NCBI RefSeq assembly: GCF_910592395.1
Contig: NC_088316.1
Span: 8,990,001 to 9,054,000 of the forward strand
From: Lineus longissimus
Taxonomy: Eukaryota; Nemertea; Pilidiophora; Heteronemertea; Lineidae
Length of the DNA: 64,000 bases
Direction: 5' to 3'
The notes under the pieces were generated by a model, which saw nothing but the letters and a program-made list of their open reading frames with translations, searched no databases and was not told the origin of the DNA. A program made the position numbers and the translations under genes. Shown here piece after piece: positions 1-11,640 of this stretch (positions are counted from its first letter, which is position 1; every line of letters starts with the position of its first letter).

Positions 1-1384
1 GGTGTACGTCTTTTTCGGGTTATGACTCATCTATGATACTATTTTTATCAAGTTTTACGGGTCACGCCTTCTACGGCCTGTGATCCGCGTCAAATCACTT
101 TACGTTGACAACGACGTACACTTTCGGTCTGAACATCGTCCCTCAGTCATTCTTTAATATTTCCTAAACCGTACATCAAAATCTCACTATATCCTGAATA
201 CGAATTCTTATTTATGTCAATTACCAGTAGATGTAACCATTTTAGGGTTATGTGCTTTGAGTTTAAGACATTTAATGACAAAGCTAGATGAAGTGCGATT
301 CGGCCGTCTTATTCTACTGACGTAATACCTTAGACGCTCGAGCTTCCAGTGTCCGACACCTGTTTTAGAAGTTAAAATATGTAAGATTTAGACATATAAC
401 CATTATCAAAATTTGTATATGATCTTGAGAATCATTAGAAAGATTTGGATGGGTTCGATTGAAGGTTATATGTTTCGTTATAGAGTTATCGAGGCGATCG
501 TATCGGTATAAATTGAGAATGCGGCGTCACATCCATTTCCATTACGCACGGCGGCGTCATTTCCTAGATGCCCTGTGTTTAGTTCAAAAGTACTCAAAAC
601 TCTTCCATTAAAAAGCCATGGAAGTTTTTCCTATCTTTTCTTCTAACAATATTGGATCAATTCCATGTTTCAGTTTTCTGGTTATTAGAACCGCATGCTT
701 GCCGTTTCGAATTATATTCGGCATTCCCTCTCAAAAATTGACTAAATTTCGGGTCACGTGACGTGATTCTAGCCTCTTGATTGGATGTGGCGTGACGTCG
801 TGAAGCTATAAATGACGTAAAATGTTGTTATGTAATCACTCTTGACTTGTGTCTCAAGCCGAAAGGTTGGTACTCCCGCTCCCGGCGGGCTCCGCCCCGT
901 CGGGACGCCGCTGGTCTAGTTGACAAGGGTCGTGATTATACTAATAATATAGAGTTCAACTTTAAATGGCATCGGGCCACCCATGGCTTATACTAAATAT
1001 GAAAGCAAATATATGAAACGACAGTTAGGTTATGTTACCAGGTTACAGGAATTTATTGCTGAGCAAGGTTATGAGCATGATCGATGTAAAATACCTTATG
1101 AGACAGAAAGATGAAAAGAAATCTACGTTTTCGTTAAATTGATGACTTTGTTGGCCATTTATACCTACCCACAGACTTTGTAGCGGCGCCCTTCGGATAA
1201 CGTACGTTGGGATCATCTATAGAGTACTCGGGTTATCCTATTCATATATTAGACTTGTCAAGACAAGTCTTTTACCAGGTTGTGACAATGATCAAGTGTG
1301 ACACTCTATGGATGGTGCTATATCTCAGAAGCATCCGGTACGACACCGAGTCAACCAGTAGGAAAATCGCTACAGCAGTTTGAG
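1..1384. other. No gene seen; AT-rich flank with a GC hairpin
   Basis: I see no convincing exon here. The stretch contains a GC-rich hairpin at about 879-904 (arms TCCCGGCGGG and CCCGTCGGGA) just downstream of a promoter-like cluster listed separately. The remainder is AT-rich sequence without recognisable repeats. Confidence 0.5.
755..812 (+). promoter_or_regulatory. Candidate promoter cluster (E-box, CRE-like, TATA)
   Basis: CACGTG lies at 755-760, GTGACGTCGTGA starts at about 792, and TATAAA lies at 807-812. The order E-box, CRE-like site, TATA box is promoter-like, but no coding exon that would use it could be identified downstream. It may belong to an old transposon end. Confidence 0.2.
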
Positions 1385-1737
1385 CGTACTGTGACATGTT
1401 TCGTAACTGCTAGGGCTATGGGCTTGAAACTTTGTACACAAGACCCCCTTGGTCAGGTTACCTCTGACACTGAATTTTGGTCTGATCTGTTTCTCGACTT
1501 GGACACCAGGGGGCAAAAAGTGAAAACCTAGAAAGTGTGATATCTCACTCATAAGTGATTCGTATTCGATAAAGTTGTTATGGTTGATACTCCAAGCAAG
1601 GATACATTACATATTATACAGGTTTTTGATTTGACGTACTTTTCAAGGTCAAAGAGGTCAAATGCCAAAGTATCAGTTGCAGCAGGAACTAGTCTAATCC
1701 AGAACCTGTGTAATCCATTTGTGGTTGTGTAATGCAC
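1385..1737 (+). repeat. Internal fragment of the hairpin/(GTC)n repeat family
   Basis: This matches the core repeat of the elements at 46968-48300 and 59719-60810: 'gggctatgggcttgaaactt', the 'ggtctgatctg' and 'ccagggggc' blocks, the 'gtgatatctc' block, and the AGGTCA-rich box near 1640-1665. Both element ends are missing, so it is an old truncated copy. Confidence 0.75.
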
Positions 1738-2034
1738 TTATGAAATAAATCCTTAATCCAATGTTTCCGTTTCTTCCATGCACCGACACTGCCTCAAGAA
1801 CATTTCCGCCTCAATTTTCTTAAGTCCTTCGCAGTGTTTTACTAAACAAATCATAGCCTGGAAAATCAAATTATAAAATTTCATCCATGATGTGAGGATA
1901 ATGCTTTACTTTGATAACAAATTAAGTGTATAATAAGAATGCAGTGGACAATCAAGTGACATGTATTCGTGTTTCCCAACAAAATCAGCCCAAATAACGA
2001 TAATAACAAGGAGTTTATGAGCTTTCATTACCCA

Positions 2035-2140
2035 GCCTATCCAGAAGGTAAGAGTTACAAAGTGGCACCTACCGGGTATCGAACCCAGGACCTCCGGATC
2101 ACAATGTTGATGCTCAACCGTTGTGCCACTGCGCTCCTCT
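2035..2140 (-). repeat. tRNA-derived SINE head
   Basis: Read on the minus strand it contains an A-box-like TGGCACAACGG and a perfect B box GGTTCGATACC, the two internal RNA polymerase III promoter elements. A GTGGCAC/GTGCCAC pair mimics an acceptor stem, but three extra bases lie between the T-arm and that stem, so this is a tRNA-like SINE and not a working tRNA gene. It sits directly after the last coding-like exon of the minus-strand USP-like gene, whose open frame runs on into it. Confidence 0.6.
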
Positions 2141-2144
2141 GAGC

Positions 2145-3531
2145 ACAAATGATTCCAAATGCCTGAAAATGTACCCATCTCTGTACATATGTCTTTTATT
2201 GTTTCATGACTATCCACAGGACAATGCATGAAGTGATTCAAATTTATCTCACGGCAGTTCATTTGGTTGCAGTCGGTCAGTTTAACCCAATTCGCTTCAA
2301 GTTTCTCGCCTGTCATGTGCTGTAATTTCATGGAGAGATACCATCAATTAGGTTGGCCATTTGTCAAATTTCCGACCCACCTTTGGCACACAGACATTCA
2401 TCATGGTTTTCATCTCTGTCTGCGGCAACTCATCCCTCAAGAAGTTAATGATGGCCTCCATCTGAAATAACATAACATTTGTAAACTGAAAGGTATCTGA
2501 TTGCTAATTTATAATGAAAACATTTAAATGATAAGCCATAAGCCATCTTACAGGTCTCCTAGTCCAAGATTGTTGTAAAGCTCTTCTGGCTTCTTACGAA
2601 AGGCTTCTTTACACATGTTAATCACCCACGCTGCAAAAAAATAACAATTTGAATCCTTTGAAAACATTTCAACAATCATTTTCATCATAACAAACCTTTC
2701 TGTGGCTGTCTAAGTGCAGACAATGACAGTCAAACCTTTTTTGCCTTTACATGTACCACGAGAAGTAAAAAGCTCTATGGACTGAATGGTGCAGGAGCTG
2801 AGCTTGTGATACATGTATGAATTTTAAGAAAAGAAGTTTGACCCAGCTCAAAACCCAAATCAGATGAACAAATTTTTGATTCTGTTTTAACTCTTTAGAT
2901 CCTTGAAATTTTTTAGTGTTTCCAGTATTCACCCTAAAAGACCTCCAAACGCCCCCCCCCCCCTCCCAGCCCTGTATACAATGTACAAGACAGCTAATGA
3001 ATTTCCCTAGTATTAGGGAACCAGCCTTAGTTTCATGATGGCGATGTTGTTGCTTGAGATTAGGTACGCACTGGCAGGCAGCTAGGGAACTAGACAAAAA
3101 TTAGTGGCCGGATATCGGCTGGTTAGGATCTAAAGGGTCAAATATCACATGCCAAAAAATAACAAGCAGTTTTTAAAAACTAACGACCGATGCCATAACT
3201 TTCAATTCTGAGCGATAACAGATCAATTAAATCAAAAATTTGTATTGAAAAAGTTTGACCATCCAGTCGTTTACAATCCATTATCCATAGCCCATAAACG
3301 ATGCAGACAAATAATTTATCATGAATGAACTTAACAGTAGTTCGAGTATTTTATTGTAAAATAAAAGGCTGTATTAAAATTTTGGTAAATACTTACGGAT
3401 TTCACATTTTTCAAAACACTGAGTGTGGGCGCGAGTGGCATTAAAAACACCAGGGGTGCGACGGAGGGCCTGCAATGGCACATTTAAAAAACGTGAGTTA
3501 CCAAGATTTAGTAACCCAATGCATTCATAAC
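2145..3531 (-). pseudogene. Ubiquitin-specific-protease-like gene remnant
   Basis: Four exon-like blocks with splice signals lie in order on the minus strand: 3531-3397, 2630-2552, 2461-2381 and 2319 to about 2145. The first encodes GLLNLGNSRFLNVPLQAL, the signature of the USP (peptidase C19) catalytic cysteine box, which is normally GLxNLGNTC(F/Y)xNxxLQxL. The cysteine position is arginine (codon CGT, one transition from TGT). Exons 1 and 2 join in phase (phase 1) and exons 3 and 4 join in phase 0. The exon 2 to exon 3 junction does not: exon 2 would end in phase 2 while exon 3 (MEAIINFLRDELP...) needs phase 0, or exon 2 simply runs into a stop (GDL-stop). With the nucleophile lost and one junction out of phase, this is either a dead gene or a catalytically inactive homologue with an exon I missed. 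The 3' end runs into a SINE. No His box of the catalytic triad was found in the window. Confidence 0.5.
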
Positions 3532-3970
3532 CTACAAAACAAAAAGAAAAGAAATACATGTAAGTGGTAGAATTTTTTGCAACTGATTTGAAACATATCT
3601 TAAACGATATGTGCTGGAGAGGCCGAGCCTCTTTCATGCCGTCATTGCCATGGTGATGCTGGCCGATGCTATTGCGTCCCGTCAATCAAATATCCTTGAC
3701 AGTGCATCATGCTGTGCACACATGTGCTACCGGCTGACTGACTTTCTAATATGGTCTTGAGACAATGTGCATCCTTTTATGTGAAGATCTATAGTAAACA
3801 TCATTTCTTTTGGCGACCTATAGTTGGTGCCGGCGTATCTGGCACTGCTGCAAAGGTCCTATAAATAAACGAATTCGAAGGAATTGTTTTGGTGCTGACC
3901 AGATCGTGGTGTCGCTAGGGGTAGGCATTATTTAAGGAGCTGTAGACGCATGTTCCTGAAATATGCATTG

Positions 3971-4013
3971 TGACGTCAGTTCATGCATATTAATGAAGTT
4001 GTGACCTATATAA
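3971..4013 (+). promoter_or_regulatory. CRE plus TATA box upstream of candidate exon
   Basis: A perfect CRE palindrome TGACGTCA (3971-3978) is followed by TATATAA (4007-4013), 39 bases before the ATG at 4052. The spacing would give a very short 5' leader. The site also lies a few hundred bases from the 5' side of the minus-strand USP-like remnant, so a shared divergent promoter is possible. Confidence 0.35.
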
Positions 4014-4051
4014 CACGCATGAGCAGTGATGTGCTGGCGGGAAAGTTAATA

Positions 4052-4280
4052 ATGGCCGAAATGACAGATGTCATTTTTGACAGACCGGCTGTTCAGCCGG
4101 CCTTTTTGGACGAAGATATCACTAATGTTAGTGGAGTAAAGGTGTTCTCCTCCTATGCCAGTTTCAAAGATGGCCTTTACAGGCCAATTGAGTTCTATGA
4201 GATCGCCACAAGGTCCAAATTTGTCAAGGGATGGTGCTGCAGTGGGGTGAAATCGAAATTTGGTACCTTCGATGTACAGG
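4052..4280 (+). CDS. Candidate first exon, unknown protein (76 aa)
   Basis: From ATG 4052 the frame reads MAEMTDVIFDRPAVQPAFLD... and ends at a good donor CAGG|GTAAGA (4280/4281) in phase 1. A CRE and a TATA box precede it. The 76 residues are acidic near the N terminus and then mixed hydrophobic/aromatic, with a Trp-Cys-Cys in the second half. An upstream ATG at 3983 is in frame but lies before the TATA box, so 4052 is preferred. I do not recognise the family and no partner exon could be found before the satellite at 4741. It may be an orphan exon of a transposon or of a gene broken by repeats. Confidence 0.3.
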
Positions 4281-4740
4281 GTAAGACATACATTATACAA
4301 TACATATGCATGTATACATGTATACCACATACGTATGCCTACATCATACATGCATGACGTGTAATATCCACTATTTGCTATATTATGCAACCAAATGTCT
4401 TGGCAAAGAAATCAATCCTTTTCGTATTCGTTCGTATTCTGTTCGTATTCTGAGCCCGACTTCCCGGGTTCGAATCCTTGGAGAAGATTTTGATTTTGTT
4501 CTCTTCCATAATTCTCCAAGACTGTCCGCATCGTCCTGTGGCTTGCTGGTTTGTGAAATCAAGCGCATCGAAGCATTGGAGGTCTATCACGTTTCAGGTC
4601 GTATTCAGACAGAGCATGCTCCGCACAAAACAGTGAACTCTTCACTGTCTCCATTTACCACTTACACAGTAGACAGTTCACAGTTGGCCAGATGCTTTCG
4701 CCGTCTATTATCCGCTTCTTGAATTAACAATGAGTGGGCC

Positions 4741-5078
4741 CATACGTGAGACAAAAAGTTACCAGATTGTGACTCGTGGCTGTGAATGATAGGACCCCGA
4801 CCCCTGATCACTGCCAAACTTCATACGTGAGACAAAAAGTTACCAGATTGTGACTCGTGGCTGGGAATGATAGGACCCCGACCCCTGATCACTGCCAAAC
4901 TTCATACGTGAGACAAAAAGTTACCAGATTGTGACTCGTGGCTGGGAATGATAGGACCCCGACCCCTGATCACTGCCAAACTTCATACGTGAGACAAAAA
5001 GTTACCAGATTGTGACTCGTGGCTGGGAATGATAGGACCCCGACCCCTGATCACTGCCAAACTTTATATGTGAGACAA
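4741..5078. repeat. 81-bp satellite, block 1 (four units)
   Basis: Units beginning 'catacgtgagacaaaaagtt' start at 4741, 4822, 4903 and 4984, an exact 81-bp period with near-identical units. The array is cut in its fifth unit by an inserted element at 5079 and resumes at 6260. Confidence 0.95.
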
Positions 5079-6116
5079 TGAAATGGCCAGGGCCATTGTG
5101 CTCACCTCATGTGGAGGAAAGATGGACAAAGAGCATGGTCTTGTGTCATGTAGTGTTAGGTTTGATGTAGGTCCAAGCAATTACAATTTCCCCAAAATGG
5201 CCAATTTACAGTACATTCGACCTCTGTGACCTTGAAAAGTAGGTCAAATCAAAGAAGACCCGGGTGACACATTGAATGGTTGTTAGAATTAGATGTACCT
5301 ATGATATAAAATTGGTGCCAATCGGGCAAGTCATTACTAGGAATAATGGCATTTTGAAGAATTTAGGATTTGGCCCCCTCCCTGGAGGCCAAACTGCAAA
5401 TCAGATCGCACCAAACTTCGGTACCTGAGATCACCTGACCAAGGGGTACATGTGTACTTAATTTGTGATCAATAGTCATTGCAGTTAAGAAACGTGCCAT
5501 AGTTACGGCCTGACGGCGAATTTACGCCATTTGACCTCTGTGACCTTGACAAGAAGGTCAAATTAAAAACCTGTGTGACATATACTGTATGGTGGTTAGA
5601 TGTACCCATGATATCAAATTGGTGGCAATCGGGCAAGAAGTTAAGGAATAATCACATTTTTAAGGTTTTTGGATTTTGCCCCCTGGTGGTCAAGTGGTGA
5701 ATCATATTGGACCAAACTTTGGTCCCTGAGATCACCTGACTAAGGGGTAAATGTGTACCAAATTTGGTATCAATAGTCATTGCAGTTTAGAAACGTGCCA
5801 TCGTTACATCCTAACGGCTAATTTACACCATTTGACCTCTGTGACCTTGAAAAGGAGGTCAAATCAAAAACCCGGAGGATATATGATGCACCTTTGCTAG
5901 AAGTACCTACCATATTTTTTTCAAAATTTCCCGACTACTATTAAGGGAGATATTGCATATTTTCACTTTTAACGTTTGTCCCCCTGGTGGCCAAACCATG
6001 AAACGAATCGGACCGAAACTTGGTCTCCCAGGTGTCATTACATAAGGGTACATGTGTACCAAGTTTCAACTCAATAGCTCTAACAGTTACGAAACGTGCC
6101 CTGCTAACGGACGACG

Positions 6117-6208
<92 letters not shown>

Positions 6209-6259
6209 ACGACGGACGCCACGGTATGGGATAAGCTCACCTCTGCTAAGAGGTGAGCT
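5079..6259 (-). mobile_element. Hairpin/(GTC)n element inserted in satellite
   Basis: The element lies in reverse orientation. Its 5' end (at 6259) has the hairpin AGCTCACCTCT...AGAGGTGAGCT, followed by a long (GTC)n tract (6113-6206, read as GAC on plus), then several internal copies of a roughly 300-bp core, and a 3' end GGTGAGCACAATGGCC...GGCCATTTCA (at 5079). The satellite unit normally reads gagac-AAAAA-gttacc; here two A's are duplicated across the insertion, giving a clean empty-site reconstruction. No protein is encoded. The long frames of Arg or Thr in the (GAC)n tract are artefacts of the microsatellite. The layout resembles non-autonomous Helentron-associated (HINE) or 'pearl' elements, which is inference. 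Confidence 0.8.
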
Positions 6260-6870
6260 AAAAAGTTACCTGATTGTGACTGACGGCTGGGAATGATGGG
6301 ACCCCGACCCATGATCACTGCCAAACTTCATACGTGAGACAAAAAGTTACCAGATTGTGACTCGTGGCTAGAAATGATAGGACCCCGACCCCTGATCACT
6401 GCCAAACTTTATATGTGAGACAAAAAGTTACCTGATTGTGACTTACGGCTGGGAATGATGGGACCCCGACCCATGACCACTGCCAAACTTCATACGTGAG
6501 ACAAAAAGTTACCAGATTGTGACTTACGGCTGGGAATGATAGGACCCCGACCCATGATCACTGCCAAACTTCATACGTGAGACAAAAAGTTACCAGATTG
6601 TGACTCGTGGCTGGGAATGATAGGAGCCCGACCCCTGATCACTGCCAAACTTCATACGTGAGACAAAAAGTTACCAGATTGTGACTCGCGGCTTTGAATG
6701 ATAGGACCCCGACCCATGATCACTGCCAAACTTCATACGTGAGACAAAAAGTTACCAGATTGTGACTCGTGGCTGGGAATGATAGGACCCCGACCCATGA
6801 TCATTGCCAAAATTCATACTTGAGACAAAAATTTACCAGACTGTGACTGGCAGCTGGGAATGAGAGGACC
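6260..6870. repeat. 81-bp satellite, block 2 (about seven units)
   Basis: This is the continuation of the 4741 array after the insertion. The units share 'gttacc(a/t)gattgtgact' and 'gaccccgacc', with more divergence towards 6850, where the array fades out. Confidence 0.9.
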
Positions 6871-7538
6871 TAACCACCCCAACCCCTCATACTCCTGGCA
6901 CATAGGGGAAAAAGGTCTCTTATTGTGACATGTTGTTGGAAATGATACCGCCTGTAGCCGCCCATCCTCACTGCTAAAATGAAATAAAAGAGTCAAAATT
7001 TCAAATTCAAATTGATTTATTGATTTATCATCTATTCGGCTACAGTCAAAAACTATATATATAGTACAAATTAAAAACACGTGGTCATTCAACAATATTC
7101 CAGATTATCATACCTCATTAGTATGTGAGCCAATGACGTCGCGTCATTCACGACCACGTGCCATGCGATAATTTTGACTATTCCACGGCATTATTCCACG
7201 GCTGACGTCATCGATGACGCGTTATTGCAAATGGCGGCCATTAAGGTTTCGACGAAATCGGCGATAAAAAACAGCATATTTACGGCGTTTTAAGCCAGGA
7301 AGTTGCACAGTGATACTGTCAGGGTCTTGAATTACACCCACAAAGTAGGTAGGTTGCATTGGGTGGGACTGTTACATCCACGAACAGAAAGTACAAGGCA
7401 TTCAAGTTGGGCCTGGACTCGCTTCAAACAAACATCATCTGCTAATGTAAACACACACTGTCTACAGTACATAATGTACACGTCTTGGCTCCATACATGA
7501 TTTGCGTATCCGCCGATTAAAAATCACTTTGACAGTGG

Positions 7539-7592
7539 TTTGGGTCGCTGTGCAAAACCTGCTGGGCCGATTTCTTCTAGGTTTGGTTTAAA
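7539..7592 (+). repeat. Fragment of the TIR family at 22844 and 48606
   Basis: The sequence 'tgggtcgctgtgcaaaa' followed by 'gggccgatttctt' and 'ggtttggttt' matches the terminal inverted repeat of the elements at 22844-23346 and 48606-49255. Only one end is present. Confidence 0.55.
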
Positions 7593-7897
7593 GCCTCGTG
7601 AAATAATTTTTGACCTGACAAATAATTTTGACTATTCTATGGCTTGACATGCAATATTTATATAATATTCAATGGTATTCTTCGTTGCGCAGATTATGTG
7701 CGCAAAAGCAAACACACAGTAGAATGTTCACTGTTTAATGCGATATCGACAACAGTGAAATGCTCTACTGTGGTATAGTAGAGAGTACGTTGATTCAGAA
7801 GGACCTTTCGATCGTTTGAATTTCTTACTATTGCGGCATGAGACGCTCTGGTTTTGTGCATGCAGTTCAGCTTTAAATAATTCCTACCCTAGGCACT

Positions 7898-8015
7898 GGG
7901 TGATATGAATAAAGACTAGTAAATGCTTTTATCTAAAACTCCATGTACATTTACACTAGGCCTTTCTGTATAAAATTGAAGTAAAAGCATTTGCTAGTCT
8001 TTATTCATATCACCC
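7898..8015. repeat. Hairpin with 34-bp arms
   Basis: The arms at 7898-7931 and 7982-8015 are near-perfect reverse complements (gggtgatatgaataaagact... pairing with ...agtctttattcatatcaccc), separated by a 50-base loop. It is probably the remnant of a small inverted-repeat transposon. No coding content. Confidence 0.8.
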
Positions 8016-8032
8016 ATTGTCCAAAGTCAGCT

Positions 8033-8405
8033 AAGGCCTTCTGACGAGTGACGTGTTCTAAGCGTGCGCACTCATTGTTCAAATTGTTATGGCGCCGATT
8101 CCTCTTCTTCAAACAGGCCTATCTGGATGAACACACTCCCTCAAGTGCATGCACACAGTCCCTCAAACTGCCACAACCTTCTCCCAAAATAACGTTGCAC
8201 AACATTGTTTCACCACTACTCCTCGTTATTTCACCAGTTACATCATTACATTGATAGACGAATTCGAAGAAGTTTGCACTGACCCTTGAACAAAGGATCG
8301 CCGTGTCTCTCTGGGCATTGTCGAAGTCGGCCTTCTGACATGTTCCGACTGTGCGCATTCGATTTGTTTTGGCACCGATTCCGTCTTCTTCGAATTCGTC
8401 TATTC
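8033..8405 (+). repeat. Diverged direct repeat pair
   Basis: The stretches around 8033-8112 and 8330-8394 share 'ggccttctgac', a 'gtgcgca' block, 'ggc(g/a)ccgattcc' and 'tcttctt'. A related motif 'gacgaattcgaag' occurs between them and near 3869. It is an old duplication or two ends of one repeat; its nature is unknown. Confidence 0.4.
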
Positions 8406-8424
8406 CCTAAGTGGTGATATAGAC

Positions 8425-9454
8425 CTATAGGCTATGGTAGTTGATAAAGTATGGAATTAGTGAAACCTTGGAAACACTGATAAACCTTGTAATATTCAAT
8501 GTAAACCATGGAATCACTGTGCAAATAGCGCGGGAAATCGGGTGCGTTCCTTCCACGATTTATACCCTCCCAACTGACAGTCTCGTCCCAGCTGACTTTA
8601 TTGATAGCAATTTGCCAGTTAGTTCAGAAGCCAACATTTTTAATGTGGAGGATGACGTCATCAGTTGGCAATGCGCTGTGGTCGTTAAAATATTTTATTT
8701 CTCTTCAATGGAAGCAAAAATTAGTTTTTATGATTGTTTTGTATTCCATAGACGATAAAGTATTATGCTCGGTACTAGATGCACGAGATCATAGGACAAA
8801 CACACACGTGAATAAAAAAACCGCTTAGAACTGGTGACGTCACAAAGATCTCTGCATCCCTCGATGCGTACTGGAAGATGTAAGAAATCGCTCACGGCGA
8901 AGGAAATTTTCATCCGCAAACTTCGGTAATAAACATACATGACTAGGCTTCTTTTATTCATCGTTTGTTATAAAATATCAGTCAATCATAGACAATTAGG
9001 CGTAGACATAGTGGTCAACCTTATCCATGCATAATGCATGACAGGCCCCCAATTTTCTCTGTATAACCCTGTATGAACAGACCGATCCGTAGTTCAAATA
9101 GGCCCCGCGTGGTGGTGGCGTATTTATAAGCGGAGCGCTATTGGTCCATATTATGGGTGTGTGGTGGGCGTGTCTTCCCATATTTGGGAGATCAGTACTG
9201 TACACTGGAGGCGAGGTACAACTGGGTTGTTCTAAAATATAGACTATTGAATCGGATATGCGACAGATTTCTAAATTACCATAAAATTCCGATCTGATCA
9301 TGTAAGAATAAGCTCCAAATGTTGATTCGTAACCACGTTAGGTTCGAATGGCATTATTTCATGTTTTTATGCATTTTAAGGAGTGTTTCCAAGGTTTATC
9401 AGTGTTTCCAAGGTTTCACTAATTCCATACTTTATCACCTACCATAGGCTATAG
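8425..9454. mobile_element. 1.03-kb element with about 60-bp terminal inverted repeats
   Basis: The left end (ctataggctatggtag, then ttgataaagtatggaatta and the block ending gataaacctt) reappears as its reverse complement at 9390-9454. The interior has two perfect CREs (8653-8660, 8835-8842) but no credible transposase frame, so it is a non-autonomous element. No clear target duplication is visible, so the exact ends and superfamily are open. Confidence 0.65.
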
Positions 9455-10032
9455 ATTTTCGCGTTTTTCGCATTTTCGCGTCACGCACAGAAAATGACGA
9501 AAAAAACTTTTCACACCTCTTGAAGATCGGTTAATTTCGGTGTCTTATCGATGATGTATGAAGAAACCAGGAAGACCCAAGGTAAACAAGTATCTAATCT
9601 TTCATTGTCTCAAATTTCAAATAAATTCATCGAGTATTTGGGGAGAAATTAGAAATTACGCACAACTTGGGCCGCCGTGGCGATCGTCACGGTATGTTAA
9701 TGAGGACGGCACGGGGGCGCGGCCAACTGTCACTTGCTCGTCAAATCTTTGGCGCCTTTTCCGCAAAAGGGCATATGACCTATGTAAATTATCTATCCAG
9801 AAATGAACTCTACTGCTGAAACTCTTGCTGTTCGTCCAAAACCGGATGAAATTCCGTCAATATTTACCGATTTTAGGCATTTTCAAGATTTGACACTCCT
9901 AAACAACACCTAATTATCCCTTCTGAAATCTCATAGAAATGATAATTAAACGGATTTAGTTGTAATTGTAAGTATAAACCTCCGTTTTAATGAAAATAAT
10001 TTGAAATCTCCAGCGGAATCGAGTTTATAATT

Positions 10033-10064
10033 AGACCATATCCACAACTCCGTGGATATGGTCT
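10033..10064. repeat. Perfect 13-bp hairpin
   Basis: Agaccatatccac and gtggatatggtct pair perfectly around the six-base loop aactcc. A small palindrome of this kind may be a cruciform or a transposon remnant; no gene context. Confidence 0.85.
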
Positions 10065-10366
10065 ATTGTTTTTACTGAGCCGATCGCCAGGACCCGAGGG
10101 ATGTGGTTTTCGACACGTATCTCCGAAACTGCCGCACGGAACGACCTGAAATTTGGTTAGGTTACGTTTCATAACCTGCTAACGAACAACGTGTACTTTA
10201 TTTTTGCAGCCGTTGCTTACTTTTTTAGTTTTCGGGTGATTTTTGATGAAAATCGCCGGTTCTGAACCGTTCCGGTAATAGCACTGCCTCCCGCGTTTTT
10301 ACCGATTAGGCAAGTTGCTCAACGTTGATCTGTCCCGACCTGAACAGGTGGGAGGATACCCGCTAC

Positions 10367-11119
10367 ATGGAAGAGCCAACAGACATTTCGTCTACGCATT
10401 CTAGACGGGGTGAGTGTGATTTTTTCGTGATTGTAATCGCCCTCAAATTTGTGTTGAAACACTGCATCAGACAAAATTAACTCATCAGAGGTCAAGAAAA
10501 GGATCTTAAGAATATATATTCGCTGTTAGTTTGGGTGATTATAGGGAGCACGTCCATCTTTTGAGGCAAACTTGTCATCCGAAAGTTTCCAGATCCCCGC
10601 AATGGCGGATATACATTCATCAAAAAAATTACGAATTCGGGCAAGTTTCATCAAACTGTGCGCCTTAAACACCTAAGAATGTCTCAAAATCACCCAGACT
10701 CTACACATGAGATATACCTTCACTGAAAATAATTGCTTAAACCTCGCTTAACGTGTCGCGAGTGCTGAAAGCAACAGTTTTGGAGATCGTTTTTCTGTAC
10801 ATCCTGCTCACTCCTGTAGAAATGTACAGTAAAGCACGTATACACGTGCAGTGTAAATGGACACACGAATGTACACACCTTCTGTAAATATTGTCAGCAA
10901 AGATGATAAGTGTTTGTTCTGAATTATGACAATGAAATTCATAGACTATTAGCAGGTAGTCAGTGTCTGTTGGTCTGAATAATGAATGATAAAACTTCTG
11001 GTGAAGTTAAAATATTTCCTCGCTCTGTTTTACAGCCTGACGCAGTGACGGGGATGATCAGCATCTGTTCTGCGACCGCATCAGTCACGGATATAGGAGC
11101 CTTGACCACGAGGAGCTGA
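10367..11119 (+). CDS. Weak candidate two-exon small gene (38 aa)
   Basis: ATG 10367 opens MEEPTDISSTHSRR and ends at a strong donor ACGGG|GTGAGT (10409/10410) in phase 1. An acceptor at 11045 joins in phase to 23 more codons and a TGA at 11117-11119. An AATAAA signal follows near 11253. The protein has no recognised domain and the second exon is not obviously coding, so this could be a non-coding transcript or coincidence of splice-like sites. Confidence 0.15.
10640..10910 (+). repeat. Dispersed repeat, copy 1
   Basis: This shares ordered blocks ('aatcacccaga', 'gt(c)gcgagtgct' / 'tcacgagtgct', 'gatcgtttttc', 'tgtagaaatgtaca', 'gacacgaatgta') with 22485-22760. The copies are well diverged, so this is an old interspersed repeat. 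No coding potential seen. Confidence 0.6.
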
Positions 11120-11640
11120 TGAGGCAAAGTCGTATAACCGTCTTAACCTTGACATCGGTGCAGTGCTGAATTTGCCGTCCGAAGACAAACCAGTATAATA
11201 TTCCAGCCGTATTTCGTTCTTTTCACTGTAATTCACTGTACTTCAAAAAGACTGAATAAATAAACCTACTGTGGCAGTTAGTTTAAAAAGATATTATTGC
11301 ATTTTACGTTTTTACTCTTAGTGCTGATCGGTCATACCCCTTGGGCCTGGCCGTAACCTTGCATACTGGTTGTCTCGATGCCGTATGCTATGACCATGTA
11401 TATATCTACTGGACTGGTTTGTTGCACCATGTCGAAGGAATTTTATGTAGAGATCAAGACACTTCCCTCGCATCACAATCTACACCTCAAAAGAATGGTT
11501 GTAAAAATCCTTGCCATGATTCCCGGTTGCCCCTATGTTGTGACCATGCATGCATCAATGGCCTGGGATGTTGCAACCTACACTTCAAAGGAATGCGAAG
11601 TCTAAATCACATTTATTTTTTGTCCCCAGGTTGTGACTTT

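Noticed and set aside
2050-2130. Functional tRNA gene on the minus strand
   Set aside because: A and B boxes and an acceptor-like pairing exist, but three extra bases before the 3' acceptor strand and a poor D/anticodon arm mean it is SINE-derived.
4465-4476. B-box-like GGGTTCGAATCC
   Set aside because: No A box at suitable distance and no cloverleaf; probably an old SINE fragment or chance.
5941-6324. Arg-rich and Thr-rich frames across the (GAC)n tract
   Set aside because: They are translations of a trinucleotide microsatellite inside a transposon, open in all frames.
9558-9581. MKKPGRPK start with an AT-hook-like core and a GTAAAC donor
   Set aside because: Only eight codons, no linked second exon, and the frame beyond has no coding character.
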